A stretch of DNA of 64,000 nucleotides, taken from Odoribacter sp. (GTDB lineage Bacteria > Bacteroidota > Bacteroidia > Bacteroidales > Prolixibacteraceae). Shown here in pieces: positions 7,637 through 16,141 of the stretch. The translations under genes were made by a program, and so were the position numbers. How positions within the stretch are numbered: the first letter of the stretch is position 1; every line of letters begins with the position of its first letter. Under the pieces are notes generated by a model, which made no database searches, was not told where the DNA came from, and saw only the letters and a program-made list of their open reading frames with translations. The stretch spans positions 62,001 to 126,000 of the forward strand of contig PNOH01000006.1 of assembly GCA_013824715.1 (NCBI GenBank), written 5' to 3'.

Positions 7637-10459
7637 ATGATCCGACTAAACAGAATAAGTTTCAGAAATACCATCACCTTGCTCTTATTTTTCTTTCACT
7701 CCATCAGTATGGTAGCTTCTACCGGACTTTTCCTGAAAAACTACACCAAACAGGAATATCAGGCTGCCAGCCAAAACTGGTCGGTTACACAGGACGCCAG
7801 CGGATACATGTACTTTGCCAACAACATTGGATTACTTGAATTTGACGGGATTACGTGGACATTGTATCCTGCGCCTGAAGGAGCCATCATCCGGGCAGTT
7901 ACGGTCGCTCAGAATAACCGCATTTTCACTGCCGGCTACCGCGAACTGGGTTATTGGGAACGCAATTTACTTGGACGCCTCGAATATCATTCGCTGAAAA
8001 AGGAAGTCGAAAGTAATTTTACTGCCAACGAAGAATTCTGGAATGTTATCATTTCAAATGATCGCGTTTATTTCCAATCCTTCTCAAAAGTATTTATCTA
8101 CGATTATCAAAAATTCGAAATCGTTTATCCGGAAGGATTTGTCAATTCCATTTCTGACGGAGGCGACCGGATATTTGTCAATGTCATGAACAAAGGCATA
8201 TACCAAATCAAAGGTGCAGAGTTCTCGCCATACCTGGTCAATAACCTTATAAGCCACGCTGAAATACGGTTCGTTTTATCGCTAAGTCAAACGCAATTAA
8301 TTCTCGGTACTGCCAATGAGGGACTTCTGTTATACGACGGACAAAAATTGTCAATATGGCAAAGCGACCAAAACGATTATTTCAAAAAAAATATCGTCAA
8401 CCGGGGTTGCCTTACTTCAGACGGAAAAATAATAATCGGAACGATTCTCGATGGAATTTCCGTTTTAGACCTGAATGGAACGCTTCTTCATCATTTCAAT
8501 AAAGAAAACGGACTGCAAAACAATACGGTTCTGGGAGTCATGTCAGACACCAACCAAAATATATGGATTGCAATGGATAAGGGCATTGATTTTATTTCGT
8601 TTTCGCCCGATCCCTCTTATTCCATCATCGAAAGAAAAGAGTTGGGGACTGTTTATACGGCAGCTATTTACCGCAATAAATTGTACCTGGGAACCAATCA
8701 GGGATTGTTCTTTAGGCCTTTTCCCTCAATGGATGAACCTTTCAGGCTGGTTCCCGAAACTCAGGGCCAAATCTGGGATTGCAAAGTTATTGACGACCGG
8801 CTGTTTGTGAACCACAACAATGGAACCTTTGAAATACAGGATAATCAGACCAGACAAATTTCAGCAGTCTCCGGGTGTTTTTCTATCACTGAAAATCCTC
8901 TGAAGCCCAACTCGCTGGTGCAAAGTACCTATTCAAATCTGATATTTTACACCAAAGATCAATCACAATGGAAAATCAACCGGATCATTTATCAGTTCAA
9001 CGACCTTATCCGGTACATTGAAGTTGACCATCTGGGAAATTATTGGGCCAGCCACTTGTACCGGGGTATTTTCAGGCTTAAATTTAATCCACGCGATTCA
9101 TTGATTTACAATCATTACTACGGTAATGAGGTATTTGGAAGGGACCACAACATTCATGTCTTTAAAGTGGAGAACCGGATTGTTTTTACTACCGGCGGGA
9201 AACTTTTTACCTACGATGATTTAAAGGATACCATCATTGACTACCAATCGCTGAATGAAAAGCTGGGCGATTATCAAAAGGCAACCCGCATTGTGCCTGG
9301 GACTGAGAATCACTACTGGTTTATAACCGATACGTTTTTTGGATTGTTTAAAATAATAAATTCTGAAGTCATCAAAATTAAGGAATATCCAACCGGATTG
9401 TTCAATAACCAACTGGTGACAGGATACGAAAATATCGTCCCAATAAGCACAAGTAAAGCTGTTGTTTGTCTCGAGAATGGATATGCAATTCTGAATGCCG
9501 GCACCATCAGTCCTGCTTCATTAATCTCAAAGGAAAGGCCGAAATTGACACGGATTTCAGTAAGCGAGACGAATGAAAAAATCAGCGATTTGCCCTTGAA
9601 CAGTGATCAGATAACACTCAGAAACAATAAAAACAACCTGCAACTCCGGTTTTCATTTCCATTTTTCAGCAGCGATAAAATAAAGTACCAATCTTATATC
9701 AATGGACTTGACCAAAGATGGTCTGACCATTTGGAAAAGCCGATTTTCAGTTTCAAACGAATTCCGGTAGGCGATTACACAATTAAAATTAAAGCAGTTA
9801 ACAATTGGGGGGAATCCAGTCAGGAGTATTCTATTAAGCTCGTTATATTACCGCCATTGTATAGTTCTGTCCTGGCTTATGTCATTTATTTCCTGATTAT
9901 TCTGGCGGGACTATTCATTTTTAGAATGAGAATTATTTCACGAATACGTCAGAAAGAAAGCCGCGAACGTGAAGAAAAAAAACGTGAACTCATTCAGCTC
10001 AGGAATGAAAAACTGCAGGCCGACCTTTCGTTCAGAAGTTCTGAACTGGCCAGTTCGACTATGGCCATCATCAAGAAAAATGAATTTCTGATGAACATGA
10101 AAGATATGCTCCGAAATCAGAAAGAACAGCTTGGATCACGTTATCCAGACAAATATTACGATACACTTATACAAAAAATTGACGACAATATGTCGAGTCA
10201 GGATGAATGGAAGGTGTTTGAAGCTAATTTTGAAAGGGCGCATGAGCAGTTTATGAAAACTCTGAAGGACAATTATCACGACCTAACACCCAGCGATTTG
10301 AGGTTGTGCGCTTTTCTCCGAATGAACCTTTCATCCAAGGAAATTGCCCCGTTGCTGGGTATTTCTGTCCGGGGGGTTGAAAACCACCGCTACCGTATCC
10401 GCAAAAAGCTTAACCTGGATGGAGACAGCAATCTGACTGATTATATCATCCGGTTGTAG
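7637..10459 (+). CDS. Membrane-spanning propeller / Y_Y_Y / LuxR-type regulator without kinase
   Basis: This 940-residue protein starts with a signal or anchor segment (TLLLFFFHSISMVAS). Residues about 30-640 carry repeated beta-propeller blades of the two-component-propeller kind, and about 655-735 form a Y_Y_Y domain ('YQSYINGLDQRWSDH', 'GDYTIKIKAVNNWG'). A single membrane helix (about 742-763) is followed by a charged coiled coil and a C-terminal LuxR/GerE-type helix-turn-helix ('LSSKEIAPLLGISVRGVENHRYRIRKKL', about residues 893-920, split here only by reading). No histidine kinase, receiver or AraC domain is present, so it differs from classical hybrid two-component PUL regulators. Divergence from susC suggests it senses a periplasmic breakdown product and controls the PUL (inference). 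Confidence 0.85.
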   Translation: MIRLNRISFRNTITLLLFFFHSISMVASTGLFLKNYTKQEYQAASQNWSVTQDASGYMYFANNIGLLEFDGITWTLYPAPEGAIIRAVTVAQNNRIFTAGYRELGYWERNLLGRLEYHSLKKEVESNFTANEEFWNVIISNDRVYFQSFSKVFIYDYQKFEIVYPEGFVNSISDGGDRIFVNVMNKGIYQIKGAEFSPYLVNNLISHAEIRFVLSLSQTQLILGTANEGLLLYDGQKLSIWQSDQNDYFKKNIVNRGCLTSDGKIIIGTILDGISVLDLNGTLLHHFNKENGLQNNTVLGVMSDTNQNIWIAMDKGIDFISFSPDPSYSIIERKELGTVYTAAIYRNKLYLGTNQGLFFRPFPSMDEPFRLVPETQGQIWDCKVIDDRLFVNHNNGTFEIQDNQTRQISAVSGCFSITENPLKPNSLVQSTYSNLIFYTKDQSQWKINRIIYQFNDLIRYIEVDHLGNYWASHLYRGIFRLKFNPRDSLIYNHYYGNEVFGRDHNIHVFKVENRIVFTTGGKLFTYDDLKDTIIDYQSLNEKLGDYQKATRIVPGTENHYWFITDTFFGLFKIINSEVIKIKEYPTGLFNNQLVTGYENIVPISTSKAVVCLENGYAILNAGTISPASLISKERPKLTRISVSETNEKISDLPLNSDQITLRNNKNNLQLRFSFPFFSSDKIKYQSYINGLDQRWSDHLEKPIFSFKRIPVGDYTIKIKAVNNWGESSQEYSIKLVILPPLYSSVLAYVIYFLIILAGLFIFRMRIISRIRQKESREREEKKRELIQLRNEKLQADLSFRSSELASSTMAIIKKNEFLMNMKDMLRNQKEQLGSRYPDKYYDTLIQKIDDNMSSQDEWKVFEANFERAHEQFMKTLKDNYHDLTPSDLRLCAFLRMNLSSKEIAPLLGISVRGVENHRYRIRKKLNLDGDSNLTDYIIRL

Positions 10460-10574
10460 AATAGGGCCATTTCTTTCTGAACTAATATTTGCGGGTTTTA
10501 ACACAATCCCCGGAACTTAAGCTGACCAAAATTCGTTTAACACATGGAAATAATGAATTAAATCCATTAGCAAA

Positions 10575-11585
10575 ATGAATCCTTCAGAAACCTTTACTCC
10601 TGAAGCCAACCCCTGGATGGTGATCAACAAAAACATTGAAAAATATCAGATTCCCAGCCTCGGAAGAAGTATCTGGCAAATATCCAACACGTTTATCCCT
10701 TATATCGGATTATGGATTTTAATCGTTTCCAGCCTTTCCGTTTCGTACTGGCTTACGGCACTTTTAATTATTATGGCGGCAGGTTTCCTGGTGCGGTTGT
10801 TCATCATTTTTCACGACTGCGGGCACGGATCGTATTTTAAATCGCAAAAAGTAAATCGGATTGTTGGGATGTTCTTCGGGATACTGGCCTTTACTCCCTA
10901 CGACAAATGGCACAATCAGCATATGAAACACCATGGCACGGTGGGTAACCTCGATAAGCGCGGGGTGGGTGATGTGTGGACCCTTACTAAAGAAGAATAC
11001 CTGGCCTGCGATAAATGGGAAAGGTTCAAATACAGAGTCTATCGTAATCCCCTTGTCATGTTTGGTATAGGTTCGCTATTTGTATTCCTGTTTCAGAACC
11101 GACTGACCCAAAAAGTCATGACCCGAAAGGAAAAACTGAATGTATATTTCACCAATACGGCACTGCTGCTTATTTTTATAGTAATGAGCCTGACTATCGG
11201 ATTCACTGCTTTCCTGATTATCCAGCTTTTAATCCTTTATATCGCGGCTGTTTCAGGTTTATGGTTGTTCTACCTGCAGCACCAATACGAAGATGTTACC
11301 TGGTTCAGGAATAAAGACTGGAATTACCGGATTGTAGCGCTGGAAGGCAGTTCATTTGTAAAGTTCCCAAAACTGTTGCAATGGTTTTCAGGAAATATCG
11401 GGTTCCATCACATCCACCACCTGAATGCCCGTATTCCCAACTATTACCTCAGTAAATGCTACCACGAAAACACGATTTTAAAAGAAGTAAAACCTGTTAC
11501 TTTCCTGATGAGCCTGAGGTCGTTGAAGCTTCGGTTGTGGGACGAGCAAATCCATAAGATGGTGTCGTTTGGCGGCAGGCAATAA
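10575..11585 (+). CDS. Membrane fatty acid desaturase (acyl-lipid type)
   Basis: A 336-residue integral membrane di-iron desaturase. All three histidine boxes are visible: HDCGH at residues 80-84, H-x2-H-x2-HH at 113-120 (HNQHMKHH), and HHIHH at 278-282. Hydrophobic segments lie at about 40-75, 95-108, 195-220 and 225-245. The order fits the omega-6/delta-12-like acyl-lipid family, which inserts a double bond into membrane fatty acids using an electron carrier and oxygen. It stands alone, 115 bases after the regulator gene and convergent with the HEPN/MNT pair. Regiospecificity cannot be told from sequence. Confidence 0.88.
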   Translation: MNPSETFTPEANPWMVINKNIEKYQIPSLGRSIWQISNTFIPYIGLWILIVSSLSVSYWLTALLIIMAAGFLVRLFIIFHDCGHGSYFKSQKVNRIVGMFFGILAFTPYDKWHNQHMKHHGTVGNLDKRGVGDVWTLTKEEYLACDKWERFKYRVYRNPLVMFGIGSLFVFLFQNRLTQKVMTRKEKLNVYFTNTALLLIFIVMSLTIGFTAFLIIQLLILYIAAVSGLWLFYLQHQYEDVTWFRNKDWNYRIVALEGSSFVKFPKLLQWFSGNIGFHHIHHLNARIPNYYLSKCYHENTILKEVKPVTFLMSLRSLKLRLWDEQIHKMVSFGGRQ

Positions 11586-11611
11586 AATTTGAGTCTTGAT
11601 TATTTGAAACT

Positions 11612-11932
11612 TTATCCCTGAATTTCGATTCCGGTTTGACGAACTAACTCGATAATCGGGGATGTATCATCAGAATTAAATCGTTTTAAACCAACCGATA
11701 TTGGTTCAATGCGATGATCAACTTGTACAGAATATAGCCAGGGTTTCGATAACACATAGTCATCATCAGTATCGAACATGCCCGAAACCAACATCAAATC
11801 AATATCGCTGTCTGCATTTGCCTCATCACGGGCAAAGCTTCCGTATAAAAAGGCTTTATCGATAATTATTCCGGCCTGTTTTAATACCTTTAGGTATGCA
11901 CGGACAATATTTATAGCATCGATCTGAGACAT
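11612..11932 (-). CDS. MNT-domain minimal nucleotidyltransferase (antitoxin-type)
   Basis: A 106-residue minimal nucleotidyltransferase with the signature GS-x10-DxD ('YGSFARDEANADSDIDLML', residues about 31-50), the catalytic triad region of MntA-like proteins. In HEPN/MNT modules the MNT protein can neutralise its HEPN partner by transferring AMP to it. Its start lies inside the 3' end of the upstream HEPN gene (22-base overlap), so the two are translationally coupled. This order, HEPN first and MNT second, matches known pairs such as HI0074/HI0073. Confidence 0.85.
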   Translation of the reverse strand: MSQIDAINIVRAYLKVLKQAGIIIDKAFLYGSFARDEANADSDIDLMLVSGMFDTDDDYVLSKPWLYSVQVDHRIEPISVGLKRFNSDDTSPIIELVRQTGIEIQG

Positions 11933-12291
11933 TCCAAAAGCAATTTGGTTTTCATAAAATATTCATTAACAATTTCAATTGAAGGTAATTTTGGATAATA
12001 TTCAGGGTATCTGCCTTCCAGTTGATATTTCATCAGAACAGCCATAAAAAGCGTATGTTCCTCTGCTAATTCGAGATTTGCCAGCGCAGATAAATATCCA
12101 AGATTATGTGATTTAGGTGCTAACTGTCCAGTCTTTTTAACAACTAAAGCTTTAACTATTTTTTCAATCGTTAAATGACAGAAGAATAATCCTTCAAGAT
12201 ATTTCTTGCCAGAGATCAACAACTCTGCGGTTTCAACATCATTTTCTGCACCACGAGTCCAATAATTGATTTGTTTTTCTATATCAAACAT
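11911..12291 (-). CDS. HEPN-domain protein, partner of the MNT protein
   Basis: A 126-residue all-helical HEPN protein: 'YWTRGAENDVETAELLISG', 'YLEGLFFCHLTIEKIVKALV', 'APKSHNLGYL' and 'LEGRYPEYYPK' align with the usual HEPN blocks. Active HEPN ribonucleases carry R-x4-6-H; here the His of 'SHNL' is present but no Arg stands four to six residues before it, so RNase activity is doubtful. Expected role is toxin or regulatory partner of the overlapping MNT protein. It could be a non-toxic HEPN of unknown ligand. Confidence 0.8.
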   Translation of the reverse strand: MFDIEKQINYWTRGAENDVETAELLISGKKYLEGLFFCHLTIEKIVKALVVKKTGQLAPKSHNLGYLSALANLELAEEHTLFMAVLMKYQLEGRYPEYYPKLPSIEIVNEYFMKTKLLLECLRSML

Positions 12292-12433
12292 CTTTCGAAG
12301 ATATGAGACACGAAGTTACTACTTTTAATTCTTTAAAATTACAGGCCGTCAATATATATCCTAACTGCCGGCTAATCCAATAATTAAGAAAATATCTTAT
12401 CTTGGTAGTCCCTAAGTCAAAAACAAATCAGCG

Positions 12434-14779
12434 ATGAAACAAATAATTCGCAGAACCATGATTGTATTGTGCATTTACTCAATCTGGAGCTGCAAGCCAA
12501 ACAAAACCTTTACTGAAAGTGAAATTTCGCTGATCCCCCAGGTCAAGCAAATGAGCATGGGAAAATCTTCGTTCCGGTTTAACGAAAGTACCCGGTTTGT
12601 TGTCGAAAATGTTGATCAGAAAGTTATCGCAGTACAATTTGCAGAACTGATGAATAAGACTACCGGATGGAAATCACAGGTACTTATAGGAGGTATCGAG
12701 GGTGGTAATCAGGTAAATTTCAAAACAGAACTCCTGATGGGTCCCGAAGCCTATTTACTTGAAGTTAAAAAAAACCGCATTGAAGTAAAAGCAGCTAAAC
12801 CTGCCGGTTTTTTTTATGCGATGCAAACCCTGAGGCAATTGCTTCCGATAGAAATTGAAAGAGACCGGAAACAGGAACAAATAGAATGGCTGATCCCGGT
12901 TATCAGTATCACAGATAGCCCTGCCTTTAAATGGCGTGGTTTTATGCTCGATGTTTCGCGCCACTTTTTCCCCAAAGAAGATATACTCCGAATGATTGAC
13001 CATCTGGCTTTGCATAAAATTAACACCTTGCACCTGCATCTGGTTGATGATCAGGGCTGGCGCATCGAAATCAAAAAATACCCCAAATTGACTGATGTGG
13101 GCGCATGGAGGGTTGACCGGGAACACATGCACTGGAATTCGCGCCCCAAACAAGAGCCAGGAGAAAAAGCAACTTACGGAGGTTTCTATACTCAGGAAGA
13201 TATTAAGGAAATGGTGGCTTACGCACAAAAACGGTTCATCACTATTGTTCCTGAAATTGAAATGCCCGCCCATGTCACATCTGCTCTGGCAGCTTATCCG
13301 CAGTATTCGTGCACTGGCGGACCCTTCACTGTTCTTCCGGGTGGCGTTTGGCCCATTACTGATATTTATTGTGCCGGAAAAGATTCCACTTTTCTGTTTC
13401 TGGAAGATGTTTTGAGTGAAGTTATCGAACTTTACCCGTCCAGATACATCCACATTGGCGGCGATGAAGCCACCAAAACCGAATGGGAGAAATGTCCGAA
13501 TTGCAAAAAACGCATGAAATCCGAAGGATTAAAAAATGTGGGTGAATTGCAAAGCTATTTCATCAAACGGATGGAGAAATTCATCAACTCGAAAGGCAAA
13601 ATTTTGTTGGGATGGGATGAAATTCTGGAAGGCGGACTACCTGCCGAAGCTACCGTGATGAGCTGGCGCGGGTTTAAAGGAGGTGTTGAAGCTGCCAACC
13701 TGGGGCACGATGTGGTGATGACCCCCAGTTCGGATTGCTATTTCGACTATTACCAGGGACCAATGGATCAGGAACCTTTGGCTATTGGCGGATATCTTCC
13801 GCTTAGTAAAGTGTATAATTTTAATCCTGTTCCTGAAGACTTGAATGCTGAAGCCGCCAAACATATTTTGGGAGGCCAGACTAATTTGTGGACCGAATAT
13901 GTTTCTGACCTTGAACATGCCGAATATATGACTTTCCCACGAATTGCTGCACTTGCCGAGGCGTTGTGGAGCCCGAAAGAAGCACGCAACTGGGAGTATT
14001 TTTCGCACCGGATTCAGCAATTCATGAAACGATACGACCAGATGGGCATCAATTATTCGAAAAGCGCCTTTCAGGTATCGGCTCAGACACAGATTGATCA
14101 GGAGAAGAAACAACTGGCCGTAAGCCTGAAGAGTGAACTCGCCGATCTTGAAATTCATTATACGACTAATGGAATCGAGCCGACTAATTTATCCCCAATC
14201 TATTCAGAACCAATTCTGCTAGACAAAACAGCTACCATCAAAGCAATTACCTTTGATCACGGGATGCCATCCGAAAAAATACTATCTGTATCTTTCAATA
14301 TCAATAAAGCGACTGTTAAGCCAATAAAATACCTGGTTCCATTCAGCGAATATTACAAAGGACAGGGCGAATACAGCCTGGTAAACGGGGTTCGCGGAAC
14401 GATCAACCATCGCGACGGTGAATGGCAAGGCTGGGTTTCAACCAACATGGAAGTTGTCATTGACCTTCAGGAAACGACTGAAATCCGTAGCATTTCGGTT
14501 GGCTCACTTCAAAGTGATGGTGCACTTATATTCTTCCCCAAAAAAGTGGAAGTCTTCGTTTCGGCTGAAGGTACTAATTTCAAAAAAGTTGGTGAAACCC
14601 TGAACGATATCAATCCACTTTCAGGAGAAAAACAACTGAAAGATTTTAAGGTTTCGTTCGATCCGATTTCTGCTCATTTTATAAAAGTGGTTGCTTTCAA
14701 CCTGGGCAAAGCTCCCAAAGATCATACTGGCGAAGGCAAAGCCGCCTGGCTTTTTGTTGATGAGATTGTGGTGGAATAG
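12434..14779 (+). CDS. Beta-N-acetylhexosaminidase lipoprotein, GH20
   Basis: A 781-residue lipoprotein (lipobox ending at Cys20, SIWSC). Domain order: GH20b N-terminal fold (about 30-155), GH20 barrel starting 'FKWRGFMLDVSRHFFPKEDI' (about 160-520) with the catalytic pair in 'HIGGDEATKTEW' (Asp-Glu at about 343-344, used in substrate-assisted catalysis), a chitobiase-type C-terminal strand domain (about 560-620), and a discoidin-like F5/8 module at the end. It releases terminal GlcNAc or GalNAc from glycans or chitooligosaccharides in the periplasm or at the surface. It is a single gene with no PUL partner beside it. Confidence 0.93.
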   Translation: MKQIIRRTMIVLCIYSIWSCKPNKTFTESEISLIPQVKQMSMGKSSFRFNESTRFVVENVDQKVIAVQFAELMNKTTGWKSQVLIGGIEGGNQVNFKTELLMGPEAYLLEVKKNRIEVKAAKPAGFFYAMQTLRQLLPIEIERDRKQEQIEWLIPVISITDSPAFKWRGFMLDVSRHFFPKEDILRMIDHLALHKINTLHLHLVDDQGWRIEIKKYPKLTDVGAWRVDREHMHWNSRPKQEPGEKATYGGFYTQEDIKEMVAYAQKRFITIVPEIEMPAHVTSALAAYPQYSCTGGPFTVLPGGVWPITDIYCAGKDSTFLFLEDVLSEVIELYPSRYIHIGGDEATKTEWEKCPNCKKRMKSEGLKNVGELQSYFIKRMEKFINSKGKILLGWDEILEGGLPAEATVMSWRGFKGGVEAANLGHDVVMTPSSDCYFDYYQGPMDQEPLAIGGYLPLSKVYNFNPVPEDLNAEAAKHILGGQTNLWTEYVSDLEHAEYMTFPRIAALAEALWSPKEARNWEYFSHRIQQFMKRYDQMGINYSKSAFQVSAQTQIDQEKKQLAVSLKSELADLEIHYTTNGIEPTNLSPIYSEPILLDKTATIKAITFDHGMPSEKILSVSFNINKATVKPIKYLVPFSEYYKGQGEYSLVNGVRGTINHRDGEWQGWVSTNMEVVIDLQETTEIRSISVGSLQSDGALIFFPKKVEVFVSAEGTNFKKVGETLNDINPLSGEKQLKDFKVSFDPISAHFIKVVAFNLGKAPKDHTGEGKAAWLFVDEIVVE

Positions 14780-14784
14780 TTAAT

Positions 14785-14982
14785 TCAATTACCAAAAACC
14801 AATAAAAGCAAGGGCCCGGCGAACCCGCCGAAAAAAATTATCCCCGCAGTTTTTACCCTGCTGCCCGGTTGGAAAAGCAATTTCAGTTGGCTGTTTTTCC
14901 TGAATATGTAAGGTAACATAGCTAAAGCAGCACCCAAATAAACTACAAGCCCAACAATTAATTCTTTACCATTCGTATTGCT
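14785..14982 (-). pseudogene. Remnant of a two-helix transporter segment (DMT/EamA-like)
   Basis: Directly downstream of the TolC-like gene and overlapping its last codons, a minus-strand frame of 65 codons is open between a TGA at 14985-14983 and a TGA at 14787-14785. It reads '...KELIVGLVVYLGAALAML', then 'PYIFRKNSQLKLLFQPGS', then 'AGIIFFGGFAGPLLLLVFGN'. This has two membrane helices and the 'GGFAGPLLLL' pattern that I associate with EamA/DMT permeases. The first ATG is internal (14919), leaving only 44 residues. I read it as a decayed 5'-truncated gene; a genuine small membrane protein starting at 14919 is the alternative. Confidence 0.4.
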
Positions 14983-16141
14983 TCAGATATACCATTTCGA
15001 GGTAATAATCTTTTGCTGAAACGAGGTAACTGTCGTAAGTTTCGTACCATGACGATAATTCACGGTAATATTCAAGTACCGAAATGTTGCCGGAGCGTAA
15101 TGATTTTTGCAACAAGTCCTGACTTTGGATGCTTTCAGCAATTTTTTGGTATCCGTCGAAGTTGTTTTTTAACGAAACAGCTACCTGATATTTGGCCGCT
15201 ATGTTCGATTTCAGTTGCTGGCGGTATGCAAAAGCGCTACTCTCGGTCGCTTGTTTTTGCGACTGTGCATATTTTACCGTGTTTTTATTTTGCCATAACG
15301 GGATGCTTATGCCAGCCTGAACGCCGCGATAAGAACCTTCGATAATGGTTTCCTGTCCATACCCGGCCTTGAATTGCGGCAACCAAAGCGATTGCTGTAA
15401 TTTCACATTATTGCCAGCAATCTGTTGTTCGTATCCCATAGCTTTTAACACAGGATCGTTATGAACGGCTTTCGAGAGTATTGAATCCACAGGCAGCAAC
15501 TGCCATATTGGATATTCAGGATTTATAAGGGCAAATGTTCTTCCTCCGTTCATAGCCGCTAAAATCTGACTTTTCTCTGTCCGCCGTGCTTCGTTTAAGC
15601 TGAACTCATTGGCCCAACGTGAGGCTTCTATGCGAACTTTATTAATTTCCATCTGGTTGGCATCGCCTGAATGTAGCCGTTTTTCAAACAAGGCCTTTAC
15701 ATTTTCGGCATCGGCAGCCCGTTTTTTTAATTCAAAGGCGTATTTATCGAGATAAACCAGTTCTAAATACTGAGAGGCTGCTTCGATTAAAATATTTCGA
15801 GTATTGAAGCGGTGTAACTCTCCTGATTTTTCGCCGGAAAGTTTTGCCCCGGTCTTTTTACGGGAATAAACAGTTGGAAAATAAAACGACTGAGATACGC
15901 TTAAGGTAGATTTATTTCCGATCGCGGTATTGTTACCGGGAAAATAGCCGTATTCCACCTGTGGATCGACAGGTGTTAAACCAGTTCGGGTAAATGCAAC
16001 TTCTGCATCACGGTTTTCCGACGAAGCCTTTATTTGCAGATTGTTGGCTGCAACACTGTCTAAAACAGTCTGCATCGAAACCTGCGCATTGGCAAATTGT
16101 GTCAGGATTAAAACAAGTATAATGAATGTAATGCGTATCAT
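14966..16141 (-). CDS. TolC-like outer-membrane efflux protein of the metal RND system
   Basis: A 391-residue outer-membrane factor with a signal peptide (MIRITFIILVLILTQFANA) and the two long alpha-helical repeats of the OEP family. It is the outer channel for the RND pump encoded just upstream; the stop of the pump gene overlaps its start by four bases (ATGA type), showing translational coupling. At 391 residues it is on the short side, as in CzcC/CusC relatives of Bacteroidota. No lipobox Cys is present. Export substrate is inferred from the pump: divalent or monovalent heavy metals. Confidence 0.88.
   Translation of the reverse strand: MIRITFIILVLILTQFANAQVSMQTVLDSVAANNLQIKASSENRDAEVAFTRTGLTPVDPQVEYGYFPGNNTAIGNKSTLSVSQSFYFPTVYSRKKTGAKLSGEKSGELHRFNTRNILIEAASQYLELVYLDKYAFELKKRAADAENVKALFEKRLHSGDANQMEINKVRIEASRWANEFSLNEARRTEKSQILAAMNGGRTFALINPEYPIWQLLPVDSILSKAVHNDPVLKAMGYEQQIAGNNVKLQQSLWLPQFKAGYGQETIIEGSYRGVQAGISIPLWQNKNTVKYAQSQKQATESSAFAYRQQLKSNIAAKYQVAVSLKNNFDGYQKIAESIQSQDLLQKSLRSGNISVLEYYRELSSWYETYDSYLVSAKDYYLEMVYLKQYEW

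Noticed and set aside
12755-13453. Long minus-strand frame of 232 codons
   Set aside because: Fully antisense to the GH20 catalytic domain, which is unambiguous; composition is that of a mirrored coding strand.
14780-14965. Simple non-coding spacer between the GH20 and TolC-like genes
   Set aside because: The minus strand holds a continuous, clearly membrane-protein-like frame, so it is better described as a gene remnant.
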